A DNA stretch of 32,980 nt from JAFGJQ01 sp052034525. Its GTDB lineage: Bacteria; Planctomycetota; Phycisphaerae; UBA1845. Under the pieces are notes generated by a model. The model saw only the letters and a program-made list of their open reading frames with translations, ran no database searches and was not told where the DNA came from. The position numbers and the translations under genes are program-made. The stretch spans positions 1 to 32,980 of the forward strand of contig JBPOIK010000133.1 in the NCBI GenBank assembly GCA_052034525.1, written 5' to 3'. Below are positions 1-9,100 of the stretch, in pieces. Positions within the stretch are counted from its first letter, which is position 1. The number at the start of each line of letters is the position of its first letter.

Positions 1-216
1 ACCGTCTCGAAGCCGCGCTCCGAAACCCCGCATCCGCCTATCCGACCCACGGGCCGGCCGCGGAGGCCGCGCCTGTCCACGCTCTTCGACGCGACATGCC
101 CCCTCCAAAGCCATCCGCCGACTGCGACAACCCGGCCCCGACCCACCTACCTACCCGAGCCTCCGCCGCCGGTCTCCGCGTCCACGCCAACAACGCAACC
201 GGCTTCGGAGGAGGGG

Positions 217-735
217 GTGCGCTGTTGGCAAGTGGCGATAGCTGGGTGCGTTGGGACGCACGCGCGGCCGAGCTTTCCCGCACGGGCGGGGGGTCGAGCC
301 GGGCAAGCCGGTCGCAAGGTTGTTCCAGAATCCTTAAACGCGACGTTGCCCCCCGTCGCCAGGTGCAATTCACCGAGCGCTTCGTGCGCCGGGAGACCGG
401 CAAGGAGATGCGAATGAAAGAGTCGTGCAGGAAAGGCCCAGCCGGCCATTCGGGCCCCGAGCCATGCGGTGGTGCCCGTGAGGACGTCGTCGAAGCGTTG
501 ACAGGGGAAAACACAGACCAGGTATTGAGCTGCGAAATCAGGATGTCCAGGGTGCCGACGCCGTCAAGCGAGGCGGAAGGCAACACCGTTGGCCGCGTGA
601 CCGGCGAGCCGCCATCGGACCCGGCGCCGTCGGAGACCCTGTGTGTGCGTCGACACTCCTTGCACGGGAACCGGGAGATCCCACGAACGCCCACCCCCGG
701 TGATGGGGCGGGCCAGCCAGGGAAGGCCGTGAGCC
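217..735 (+). mobile_element. Truncated group II intron, 5' ribozyme part only
   Basis: The frame read from 414 resembles the translated stretch commonly found just upstream of group II intron reverse transcriptases (recalled from memory): it begins MKESCRKG and contains EALTG, VLSCEIR, SEAEGNT and SLHGNREIPRTP. A possible 5' end is GTGCG at 217-221, matching the intron 5' consensus GUGYG. It is followed at once by a 7-bp helix (221-227 with 236-242) and a 6-bp hairpin (246-251 with 256-261), as expected for domain I. Resemblance fades at about 730. No reverse-transcriptase frame and no domain V-like hairpin follow before the neighbouring gene ends at 960. I read it as a dead relic carrying roughly domains I-III. 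Both boundaries are estimates; the identity rests on motif memory, not on alignment. Confidence 0.6.
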
Positions 736-959
736 GCGGTCGGGATTCTCGCGGTCAAGACGGTCCAAGGTCGTGCAGAAGAGGACGGATGCCCGGACGC
801 AATTCATGCGGGCGTGTACACTGCGTCCACCAAGACGCACCAGAATCTTGCCCTCCGCGAATTCCGCGCCGCGCTCGTTCGCGCCGCTTTGCGGAGCTCC
901 GTCGAGAGGGTTTGCGGACCAGCCACGCGGCATCCGGTCGCGCGCCTCAGCGACCCGCG
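736..959. other. Non-coding stretch between intron relic and diadenylate cyclase gene
   Basis: No convincing gene is seen on either strand. Frames that stay open here are rich in Arg, Ser and Pro and resemble no family I know. A minus-strand frame overlaps the cyclase stop codon by ATGA but has the same shadow-like composition. The only structure is the inverted repeat at 936-955. Confidence 0.5.
936..955 (-). terminator. Hairpin just after the diadenylate cyclase stop
   Basis: GGTCGC (936-941) pairs perfectly with GCGACC (950-955) around an 8-nt loop, four bases beyond the cyclase stop codon on the minus strand. No U-tract follows, so it may be a weak or factor-assisted terminator or a 3' stability stem. 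Confidence 0.35.
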
Positions 960-1886
960 TCATCCGCCGTCGGCCGTCGGCTTGCGCGGTCCGGTTCGGG
1001 GCGCCTCGGCGCCCTTCTCGATTTCCGTGATCATCTTTCCCCGGCGCCAGACGCGAACATCACCGGTGGATTCCGAGACGGTCAGGGCCACGCTCCGGGT
1101 GTTGGCGGTGATGGCCGCCGCCACGGCGTGACGGGCGCCCAGTCCCTGTGGGAGATCTTCGCCGGCCAGTGTGGGGTGCAGCGTGGTGCCGGCCGACACG
1201 ATCACGCCGCTGCCCTTGATGACGAAGGCCCCGTCAATGGAGCAGAACTCCTTGACCGTTTCGCGGATGTTGTCGTCCAGGATGTTCCGCTCCCGCTCGG
1301 GATACCCCCGGAAGGGGTTGATGATGTTCTGCCGGCAGAAGGGCTCCAGTTCCTTGTGCGAACCGACCACAAACAGCGCGCCGAGGGGTTTGCCCTCACG
1401 TCCCTCATGAGCAATTTCGAGGGCGAGCGTCAGAACGCGCTGAAACACGACGCGTCGGATGTGTTCGGTGATTCTGGGCTGGCCCACGGACTGGAAGAGC
1501 TCGTATTCCTGTCCGACCTGCGTGGTGACCAGCGTGTCCAGCGCTTCGCCGTACACGCCGGTGAGGAACACGATCACGTCGCCCGGCGAAAGGAGTCGCT
1601 GGGCGAACGCCAGCAGGGTGGCCATCTTGATCTGGCCCATGCGGGTCAGGGAGAAATCCGGAGCGGTCACGGTTTGGGCCGTGGAGCCCGTGAGCCGCCG
1701 CATATCGCGGGTGTTGCGCACAACCAGGATGGGAGTAGTCGGCGGCTGCACGACGGCCAGCAGGTGATCAAGGTCGGGAACGGCGTCCACGAAGGCCATG
1801 AGGGCCTGTGCGCGGACTTGCTGCGCCACACGGGCCGCCGACTCCACGATGGGTTTGGAAAAGTCGTAATCCGGGCGGATGGACAT
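960..1886 (-). CDS. Diadenylate cyclase (DAC domain), DacZ-like
   Basis: 308 residues. The C-terminal half (about 145-290) is a DisA_N/DAC domain, which condenses two ATP into the second messenger c-di-AMP. It shows the DGA motif (218-220), GARHA (250-254) where the family has RHR, and the following TVSESTG strand. The N-terminal ~140 residues resemble the pyruvate-kinase-C-like domain that precedes DAC in archaeal DacZ-type enzymes, rather than the membrane helices of CdaA or the long helical/HhH tail of DisA. It is therefore predicted to be cytosolic. The start MSIRPDYDF is chosen because the frame upstream runs into the opposite-strand gene and has no domain. No Shine-Dalgarno is visible. 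The third RHR residue is Ala here, so full activity is not assured. The gene is divergent from the 1944 operon and shares its promoter region. Confidence 0.85.
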   Translation of the reverse strand: MSIRPDYDFSKPIVESAARVAQQVRAQALMAFVDAVPDLDHLLAVVQPPTTPILVVRNTRDMRRLTGSTAQTVTAPDFSLTRMGQIKMATLLAFAQRLLSPGDVIVFLTGVYGEALDTLVTTQVGQEYELFQSVGQPRITEHIRRVVFQRVLTLALEIAHEGREGKPLGALFVVGSHKELEPFCRQNIINPFRGYPERERNILDDNIRETVKEFCSIDGAFVIKGSGVIVSAGTTLHPTLAGEDLPQGLGARHAVAAAITANTRSVALTVSESTGDVRVWRRGKMITEIEKGAEAPRTGPRKPTADGG

Positions 1887-1907
1887 GGGAGCTGAAATCC
1901 GACGCCG

Positions 1908-1936
1908 TTGAGACTCGCGACACATGGAAATATACT
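1908..1936 (+). promoter_or_regulatory. Sigma-70-type promoter giving a leaderless mRNA
   Basis: TTGAGA (1908-1913), a 17-nt spacer and TATACT (1931-1936); each hexamer matches the consensus at 5 of 6 positions. The ATG at 1944 lies 7 nt after the -10, so transcription would start at or within a base of the start codon. No Shine-Dalgarno precedes it. Confidence 0.6.
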
Positions 1937-1957
1937 GCCGCCCATGTGGAATCACAA
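1929..1957 (-). promoter_or_regulatory. Divergent promoter for the diadenylate cyclase gene
   Basis: On the minus strand TTGTGA (1952-1957) is followed by a 17-nt spacer and TATATT (1929-1934). The -10 overlaps the -10 of the plus-strand promoter, so the two directions should compete for polymerase. The predicted leader before the ATG at 1886 is about 35 nt. Confidence 0.4.
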
Positions 1958-3755
1958 GCAACCGTGGCGGCGGGTTCTGTGCGCGTGGACGGCGCTGGGA
2001 GCGGCGGCCCTCCTGCACGCTGCGGATGCTCCGCCGCCGCCCGAACCTCCGGCCATCTCGCCGCTGGATCAGCAGTATCTGACGCACTGTGTGCGCCGGA
2101 TGCTGGAGCAGCGGCTTCGGGAGGGCCGGATCGACCCCATGTCTTATGTTCCGGCCGAGCTGCGCGACCGGAAGTGTCAGATTCTGATCACCCTTTGGGA
2201 AGACGGGCTGCACCGCGGCACCGGCATTTCCAACCTCGGACCGCTGCCGGAGGCCTGCCGGGAGGCAATCCGCATCGCCGTGGAGTTGGTGGGCTCCACC
2301 GGTACGCAACTGGAACCTGGCCTGGCGGACCAACTGGTGATCGAGATGGAAGCCATTGGCGATTCCGTTCCGCTGGGCGTCAACGGTCGCCAGTTGCTGT
2401 CGGGCCCTGTAACCCGCTGCATTGAGCCGGGCGTGGACGGCCTGCGGCTTACCTTCGGCTCCAACAGCGCCCGGCTGAGCCCATCCGAGTTCGTTGCCTG
2501 CAACGCGTCCACGAACCAGGCGGTCACACGCCTGACCGAATCGCTGGGCGCCACCGCGGACATGCTGGATCAGGTGGAGGTCTCGCGCTTCCGCTCGACG
2601 CATTGGGTCGAGCAGGCACCGGGCAAGGAGGCCGTGTTTCTGAGCCGGGGAATGGTGCCGGTTTCGCCCGGCGCGGTGACGGCGGACTCCCTGGCGGAGG
2701 CGGCGGAACGGATGGCTCGCTACATCGCGTATCGCCAGCAGCCGACCGGGCGGTTGACCGCCGCCTACGATCCCGCTGAAGACAAGTACCTGGACGAATA
2801 CATCACCGACGAGTTCCTGCAGGCCGAAGGGGCCCGGGCCCTGGCCGTGTATACCCGTCGCCCGGGCCGGGCGGCGGCGTTCCTCTCGCCCGCGGCCAAG
2901 GCCATCGATCTGCTGGCCCGTCGTGTGGTGAACCTGCCGACCCGGGACGGCGCGGGCTATGTGCGCACTCCCGACGAGCGGAATCGACTGGGCACCACGG
3001 CCCTGACCTGCCTGGCCATGACGGACTTCGCGGAGCCCGGGCGGTACCGCTTCGAACGTGACAAGCTGGTCGGGGGGATAATCTGGGCTCAGGCGTCCAA
3101 CGGCCGGTTCGCGACGGCCTTTCCGCCGGCGGACATTCTGGCCACGCAGGAGGCGTATCCCGGCCAGGCCCTGCTTGCGCTGGCGCGGGTGTACGACGAG
3201 CAGCCGCAGCAGTCCATCATGGAGGTGTTCGACCGAGCGCACGGCTACTACCGGGAGTTGTTTGAAACCTGTCCGTCGCCCGAGTTCGCCGGCTGGCATA
3301 TTCAGGCCTACGCCCGGATGGCCATACACAGCCGGCGTGACGATTTCGCCGCGTTCGTCTTCCGCATGGCCGACGCGCTGGTGGACGTCCAGCTTCGCGA
3401 GTCCAACTGTCCGTGGCCCGACAAGTGGGGAGGCATCGCGCCATACCATCCGTCCGCCGTCGGCGCGACGACGGCTTCGTATCTGTGCGGCCTGTGTGAA
3501 GCCCTGGCGCTGGCGCGGCATCGCGGGGACGCGGCCCGAATCGAGAGTTACGAAGCGGCCGTTCGCCTCGCCGCGCGGTTTCTGCTCCAGCTCGAGTTCA
3601 AACCCCAGGAGGCATATTACGTCCGGAGCCGGCTGGATACGATCGGCGGGATCCGTGACTCGCTGATCAACAGCACGTTGCGCATGGATTCCTGTTCGCA
3701 CGCGCTGCTGGCCCTTGTGCTGGCACACGACGTGCTGTACCCCCGGACTCGTTGA
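1944..3755 (+). CDS. Secreted AMMECR1-like / alpha-helical barrel protein
   Basis: 603 residues. A signal peptide is visible: basic WNHKQPWRR, a hydrophobic core, then LLHAADA before a Pro-rich linker (28-38). Residues ~45-245 resemble AMMECR1: ILITLWEDGLHRGTG followed by LPEACREAIRIAVE matches the family's central segment, and VSRFRSTHWVE its end. The AMMECR1 cysteine of RGCIG is Thr here. Residues ~250-603 are all-helical with Trp, Tyr and Gly repeats, like (alpha/alpha)6-barrel glycosidase or epimerase folds; no catalytic residue can be assigned. An upstream in-frame TTG (1908) is rejected because it is the -35 hexamer. Twelve bases separate it from the membrane glycosyltransferase, so both are probably one operon, which suggests a role in surface glycan or glycoprotein handling (inference). 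Confidence 0.7.
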   Translation: MWNHKQPWRRVLCAWTALGAAALLHAADAPPPPEPPAISPLDQQYLTHCVRRMLEQRLREGRIDPMSYVPAELRDRKCQILITLWEDGLHRGTGISNLGPLPEACREAIRIAVELVGSTGTQLEPGLADQLVIEMEAIGDSVPLGVNGRQLLSGPVTRCIEPGVDGLRLTFGSNSARLSPSEFVACNASTNQAVTRLTESLGATADMLDQVEVSRFRSTHWVEQAPGKEAVFLSRGMVPVSPGAVTADSLAEAAERMARYIAYRQQPTGRLTAAYDPAEDKYLDEYITDEFLQAEGARALAVYTRRPGRAAAFLSPAAKAIDLLARRVVNLPTRDGAGYVRTPDERNRLGTTALTCLAMTDFAEPGRYRFERDKLVGGIIWAQASNGRFATAFPPADILATQEAYPGQALLALARVYDEQPQQSIMEVFDRAHGYYRELFETCPSPEFAGWHIQAYARMAIHSRRDDFAAFVFRMADALVDVQLRESNCPWPDKWGGIAPYHPSAVGATTASYLCGLCEALALARHRGDAARIESYEAAVRLAARFLLQLEFKPQEAYYVRSRLDTIGGIRDSLINSTLRMDSCSHALLALVLAHDVLYPRTR

Positions 3756-3767
3756 CCGGATTAACGT

Positions 3768-6020
3768 ATGCCCCCGGCTGAAGCGCCATCCCGACCGCTG
3801 GAAAAGCTTACCCAGGCGCAATGGATTCTGTTTCTGTGCGTGCTGATCGGCTTGTTTCTTCTGATTCAGATCAGCCCCTGGGCCTGTCTGTCCCTGCTGC
3901 TGGACGGATTGCCCGCCGTGGGGCTGCTGGTTGCGACGGGTCTGGGCGGGCTCTGGCTGGTTCCGCTTTTCACGTCGGGCGCGTTGCCGATTCGCTGGCA
4001 CCTGATGGTGGGCCTGGCGCTGGGGATCGGCCTGTTGTCCCTGCTCACGCTGGGGCTGGGGTTGGCCGGCGTGCTGTACGCGCCGGTGTTTTATGGTCTG
4101 ACGATTGGCGCGGGAATCGTCGGGCTGGTTCGCCTGGGACGCATCCTGCGAAGCGCCACGCCACTCTCCCTGCGCCACCCGCGGCGGGAGTGGGCGTTTC
4201 TGGGGGCATCCGCTACGCGATGGCGATGGCTCTGGCTGACCGTCGTGCCTTTTGCCGTACTGGGCGTGCTGGTCGCGTCTGTGCCTCCAGGTTTTTTCTG
4301 GGCGGAAGAGGGCATGGGGTACGACGTGCTGGAGTACCATCTCCAGATGCCCCGGGAATACTTTGAAGCCGGGCGGATCACCTACGCTCCCCACAATGTC
4401 TACGCCAACTTCCCCGCCAACGCGGAGATGCTCTACCTGCTGTGCATGGTCGTTCGCGACGACGTTTTCGCCGGCGCGGAGATGGCCCAGATGATGAATC
4501 TGGGACTGGGCGTTTTGTGCGTGGCCGCCGGCTGGCTCATCGGGCGGGAGCGGTCGCCGCTGACCGGTGTGGTGACCGGAGTGGTCACCGCCGGAACGGG
4601 ATGGCTGGTGTACCTCAGTGGTGTCGCGTACGTGGAAAACGCGATGCTCTTCTTCGGGCTTATGGCGGCAGCCGTCCTTCTGCGCGGCCTGTCTCTGTCC
4701 CGCGCGGCATGGCATGCTCATCTGCCCTCGCCGCTGGGAGGGCGCGCACCGGCCCAGGCTCCGATTCTCCCCGGCACGCCGGCCGAGCTGTCCTTACGGG
4801 TCGGCGAGATGTCCGCGGCGTTGTGGAACACCCGGCAGGACCGGCTCTCGGCCGCCTCGAAAGATCGCAGCGTGTGGATGTGGCTGGCCCTGGCCGGAGT
4901 GATGGCGGGCTTGAGCTTTGGATGCAAGTATCCCGCCGGCGCCCTGATTGTCCTGCCCCTGGCGATATTGGCCTTTGCCACTCCCGCATCCGGTTGGCAG
5001 CGCCGGCTGGCCGCCGTGGGCGTGTATGGTGCCGCCGCGTGCCTGACCATGGCGCCCTGGTTCATCAAAAACACGGCCATGGCGGGCAATCCCGTCTTTC
5101 CGCTGGCCGGCGGGGTGTTCACCACGTATCCCACCGGCTGGGGTTTGCAGGAGTCGCGCCACTTCGCGGCGTGCCACCGATCGGAGGTGGAACTGCAGGA
5201 CCGCCTGGCCATGCTCTGGCAGTATGTGCCCGCAGATTCGGATCAGCGCTTCGGTCCGCTGCTGCTGCTGCTGGCCATGTCGGCGGTGGTATTGGCTTGG
5301 GGCGAACGACCGGTCCGGCTCGCGGTGCTGGTGCTGGGTTTGCAGGTGCTGGTGTGGCTGTTCGCAACCCATTTGTACGCCCGATTTGCGGTGCCCATGC
5401 TGATTCCCCTGATCATCCTGACGTCGGCGGCGGTCGACCGGTCGGTGGCCGTGCTGCGCGGGCAGCGTGCGCCGGGATTCGTGATCGGCGGGCTGGTGGC
5501 ATATCTGGTCATCATTGGTCTGGGTTGGAACCTGGGCTTCATCGGACGTCTCTACCATGTTCACGCGCCTCTGGTGGGCCGGAGTGTTCAGATTGAGGGG
5601 AACCCCGAATTCTTCCTGAAAGGCGTCTTGCGCGGGTACGAGTTCTACGGTGTTGTCAATACGGGCGACACCGTACCGACCAAGAGCAAAGTGCTGCTGA
5701 TCGGCGAAGCCCGGCCATTCTACTTTCAGCGTAAGGTCGACTATTGCGTGGTGTTCAATCGCAATCCGTTCGTAGAGGCCGTGCGGGCTGCGGATTCCGA
5801 CCCCGCGCGGGTCATTCAATGGCTGCGTGATAATCGCTACACGCACGTTCTGGTAAACTGGGCGGAGATCTATCGGCTGCGGAGATCCAGCTACGGTTTT
5901 CCGCCGGAGATCACGGAAGACCTCTTCGTCCGTCTCATGCAGGCCGGTCTGACGCCCGTGGAGCCCATCGTCGATTCGGTGTTCGACCGACCCTACGGCT
6001 GGCTGTATCGCGTGCCCTGA
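3768..6020 (+). CDS. GT-C family membrane glycosyltransferase (ArnT/PMT-like)
   Basis: 750 residues with about a dozen hydrophobic segments, starting near residue 20. After the first few helices a large luminal loop holds GYDVLEYHLQMPREYFEAG (~184-202). This is the Asp/Glu motif used by polyprenyl-phosphate-dependent GT-C transferases to bind sugar and metal. It is followed by NVYANFPANAEMLYL, another typical feature of dolichyl/undecaprenyl-phosphate mannosyl- and arabinosyltransferases. The C-terminal ~140 residues form a soluble domain. The enzyme would move a sugar from a lipid carrier to a protein or lipid acceptor on the outer face of the inner membrane; donor and acceptor are unknown. 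It lies 12 nt downstream of the secreted protein gene and has no Shine-Dalgarno of its own, which fits co-transcription and coupling. Confidence 0.75.
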   Translation: MPPAEAPSRPLEKLTQAQWILFLCVLIGLFLLIQISPWACLSLLLDGLPAVGLLVATGLGGLWLVPLFTSGALPIRWHLMVGLALGIGLLSLLTLGLGLAGVLYAPVFYGLTIGAGIVGLVRLGRILRSATPLSLRHPRREWAFLGASATRWRWLWLTVVPFAVLGVLVASVPPGFFWAEEGMGYDVLEYHLQMPREYFEAGRITYAPHNVYANFPANAEMLYLLCMVVRDDVFAGAEMAQMMNLGLGVLCVAAGWLIGRERSPLTGVVTGVVTAGTGWLVYLSGVAYVENAMLFFGLMAAAVLLRGLSLSRAAWHAHLPSPLGGRAPAQAPILPGTPAELSLRVGEMSAALWNTRQDRLSAASKDRSVWMWLALAGVMAGLSFGCKYPAGALIVLPLAILAFATPASGWQRRLAAVGVYGAAACLTMAPWFIKNTAMAGNPVFPLAGGVFTTYPTGWGLQESRHFAACHRSEVELQDRLAMLWQYVPADSDQRFGPLLLLLAMSAVVLAWGERPVRLAVLVLGLQVLVWLFATHLYARFAVPMLIPLIILTSAAVDRSVAVLRGQRAPGFVIGGLVAYLVIIGLGWNLGFIGRLYHVHAPLVGRSVQIEGNPEFFLKGVLRGYEFYGVVNTGDTVPTKSKVLLIGEARPFYFQRKVDYCVVFNRNPFVEAVRAADSDPARVIQWLRDNRYTHVLVNWAEIYRLRRSSYGFPPEITEDLFVRLMQAGLTPVEPIVDSVFDRPYGWLYRVP

Positions 6021-6044
6021 CGGGCCGTGTGACCGTTTGGCCCG
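6021..6044 (+). terminator. Weak hairpin after the glycosyltransferase gene
   Basis: CGGGCC (6021-6026) can pair with GGCCCG (6039-6044) immediately after the stop codon, with a 12-nt loop. There is no T-run, so termination is uncertain. Confidence 0.25.
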
Positions 6045-6070
6045 GCAACGTCACGTCGAATGGAGAAATC

Positions 6071-6127
6071 ATGAGGATGCGCGTGAACCTGCTCTGGAGT
6101 GTTTGGGGCCGTGCGGTTTGCGCGTGA
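6071..6127 (+). CDS. Possible 18-codon leader ORF
   Basis: An ATG at 6071 is preceded by GGAG (6062-6065) with a 5-nt spacer, and encodes an 18-residue basic peptide with two Trp, beginning MRMRVNLLW and ending at the TGA at 6125. It sits in the gap ahead of the beta-helix lipoprotein. It may be a leader peptide or chance; no family is recognisable. Confidence 0.18.
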   Translation: MRMRVNLLWSVWGRAVCA

Positions 6128-6179
6128 TTGTTCCGCGTGTTGGTGCCCGACCTGGATGTACCTGCTGGAGGCTGCAGTC

Positions 6180-9100
6180 GTGAACATGACCCGAATCGCC
6201 CGCCATGGAGGATGTGTTGCATTCCTTTCGCTGCTCCCGCTCGTGGGCTGCTCCTCGGGTGGTGCCGGGGGAGGTTCCGGAGGGGGAGGCGGAGCAACCG
6301 GGGAGCATGTGGTCACCCTCACGATCACGCCGGCCGGCGCCGGGCAGGTGGTCCTGAACCCGGACCGCACCGGCTATGCGACCGGGGAGACGTTGACGCT
6401 CATCGCCACGGCCACTCCGGGCTTCGTGTTCGAACGCTGGGCCGGCGATGCCGGCGGCACCGCCAACCCCCTGACCATAACCGTCACCGGCGACCTGGCA
6501 ATCGAAGCGGTGTTTGCCGAAGCCGAGGTGGAACCGGAATTGCACGACTCGACGGTCGTGGTCGATGACACCGCGCAACTGGAAGCGCTGGGCGAGAACC
6601 GCTTTCGTCTCTCCGGAGACGGCCTGCCGACGTTGTTTCCAGGCGCGGTGCTCGTCAGCGGCGCGGCGGGAGTTCGACCGCTGCGCGTACTGGCGGTGAA
6701 CGTCACGGACGGGGCGTACGAAATCGACACCGAGCCCGCCGGCCTGACCGACCTGATCCGCCGCTGCCGCCTGAATCTGGCGGGCCGCCTCGACCTGAAC
6801 GAGGCCGGCGTCGATGTCAACCTGAAATCACACCGGGCCGCGCGGATTGCCGTGGAAGACGGCTTCCTCGTTATTTCCGACGTGGAGCTGGAGTTCCCGG
6901 ACAAGGTTACGGTCACCCTGGACGGTCGGTTTGCGTTCCATCCCGACTTCGACCTCGTCTTGGACGTGGAGGACGGGCGCATCCAGCATTTTCGCTGCGT
7001 CGCCGCCGGTCGAGTCAGCGCCGGCCTGGACGCCGAGATCGAGGTCACCGCCCTGACCGATTACCTGAGCAAGGAGATCCCGCTGGTGGAGCTGAAATGG
7101 CCCAGGCCGGCCGGCGTGATCACAGTGGGTTCGGTGCCGGTGCTGTACCAGTTCTTCCTGACCGTCAACCTGGGCGCCGAGGTGGCCGCGGGAGAACTGG
7201 GGACGATTTCCGCCGGACTGGACCTGGATGCGGGTCTGGAGCTCGGTGCGGAATACCTCCAGTCTGACGGTGTTGGAAGGTGGAACCGCATTGCGCACCT
7301 GACCTTCGACGCGGGCGCCGATGTCCCCGACGTGTCGCTTTCGCCGGTCCGGGCCAAGGTGTATCTCGAGCCGGAGTTCGGCGTGAAGTTCTATGCCGTA
7401 GCGGGGCCGTCGATCTCGTACGAGGAATCGCTCGAGCTGGTCGCCGGTTTGAAGTACGGCGAGCTGGGCGTGGAGCTCCGCAACGGTCACACGCTGGACC
7501 TCAACTTCACGTTCGACATCCTCGACCGTGTGAAGTTTCAGTACACGCACAACCTGTACGATGCCACGGACGTTCTCCTGGCCCGCCTGGCCTTTGCGGC
7601 CGATCCGCCCGAACTGGGCACGGTGGGTCATGCCCCGGGCGGGCTGGCCGGATTCTATTGGCACACGGAATCCGTCAACGTCTGGGGCGACCCCACGTCG
7701 GGCTACGAACTGGCGGGCTTCAGCGTCCGCCACCTGCTGTCGAACCGGAGTCGCGTCGAGAAGGAGGCGGAGTTGCAGGACGAGCCGGCCGACGCTTCGA
7801 AACTGATCACCGCCCACTTCGTGCCGGAGGGCGAAGGCGACGACTGGAGCGGCTCCGGCGTCACCGGCATGGAAGGCCAGCATGTTCTGACCGTCGAGGT
7901 GTTTCCTCCCGGGGCCGGCCGGGTGATTCTTTTCCCGACGCTGGAGAAATACCGCTCCGGGGATCAGCCGCTGGTGCAGGCTGTGGCGAACGACGGATTC
8001 GTCTTCCATCATTGGGAAAAGGCGGTCAGCGGCACGGAGCCGGTGACCCGGTTCACCGTATCCGGCTCGGACACGCTGCGAGCGGTGTTTGCCTCCAGCC
8101 CGCCGCGTCACCTGCGGGTCCCCGGCGACTACGCAACGCTGCAGGAAGCCCTGGACGCCGTGACGCACAATGACGTGATCGAGCTCGGACCGGGCACGTT
8201 CACCGGTGACGGATTCCGCGATCTGGAGACGGAAGGGCGCTATCTCGGCGGCGTCACCATTCGCGGCGAGGGCTGTGACGTTACCGTGATCGACCTCCAG
8301 GCCCACGCCGAAGACTGCCACCGGCTCGTGTTTTTCGACCACGTGGAAGGCGTGCTCCGGATTGAGTCCCTCACCATTCGCAACGGCTACGCCGGCGGCG
8401 CCGGCCCGGCCGACTTCTCGGATGGCGGGGCGATCCACGTGGCTACCGGCTACAGTCTCTACGGGGCCGGCCGGGCCTCTCTGGAACTGGAGTCCTGCTG
8501 CTTCGAGGACTGTGGTGCGGATAACCACGGCAGCGCCGTCTTCTTCGGCGATCCCGGGGCCGACCAGCACCTGACGCTCTCGAACTGCCGGTTCACGAAT
8601 TGTGGCGGCCGCAGCGTGGTGCATGCGGAAAGCCGGCACGAAACACTGGCCGTCACCGTCGAGGGTTGCATATTCAGCGCGAACCCCGGCGGAGGATTGA
8701 AGCTGATCCACTTCATCGGCCGATGTGCGGTCCGGAACAGCCGCTTCGAGAACAACACGGCCACGCCCCTCGTGCTGGCGAACGCCGCCGACGTGCTCGT
8801 CCGTGACAGTACCTTTGTCGGCAACCGGAGCGCCGACAACGGCGGCGCCATGCACAGTGAGCGATCGGTCCTTCTTGTGGAGACGAGCACATTTGAAGGG
8901 AACCAGGCCGAGGGGCAGGCATACGCCGGCGCCGTCTGGACGCGCGACGCCGCCACCTTTGAAGATTGCACCTTCACCGGCAACCGCGCGCACATTGGCG
9001 GCGCGGCGAGCCTCGATACGGGCGGCGTACTGCGCCGCTGCGTGTTCAGCGGGAACCAGGCCACGGCCGACGGCGGCGGGGCGTACCTGGCCGGCCAGGC

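Noticed and set aside
736..960. Search for a group II intron domain V/3' end
   Set aside because: No ~34-nt hairpin with the AGC triad and GAAA-type loop was found, so the intron is taken as truncated rather than ORF-less but complete.
96..1895. 599-codon plus-strand frame across the left end
   Set aside because: Its middle is the translated group II intron ribozyme, not a protein gene, and its end is antisense to the cyclase. No ribosome-binding site.
1887..4721. Long minus-strand open frame continuous with the diadenylate cyclase
   Set aside because: It is antisense to two well-supported plus-strand genes, is rich in Gln, Arg and His as expected for a GC-rich shadow, and has no domain upstream of residue M at 1886.
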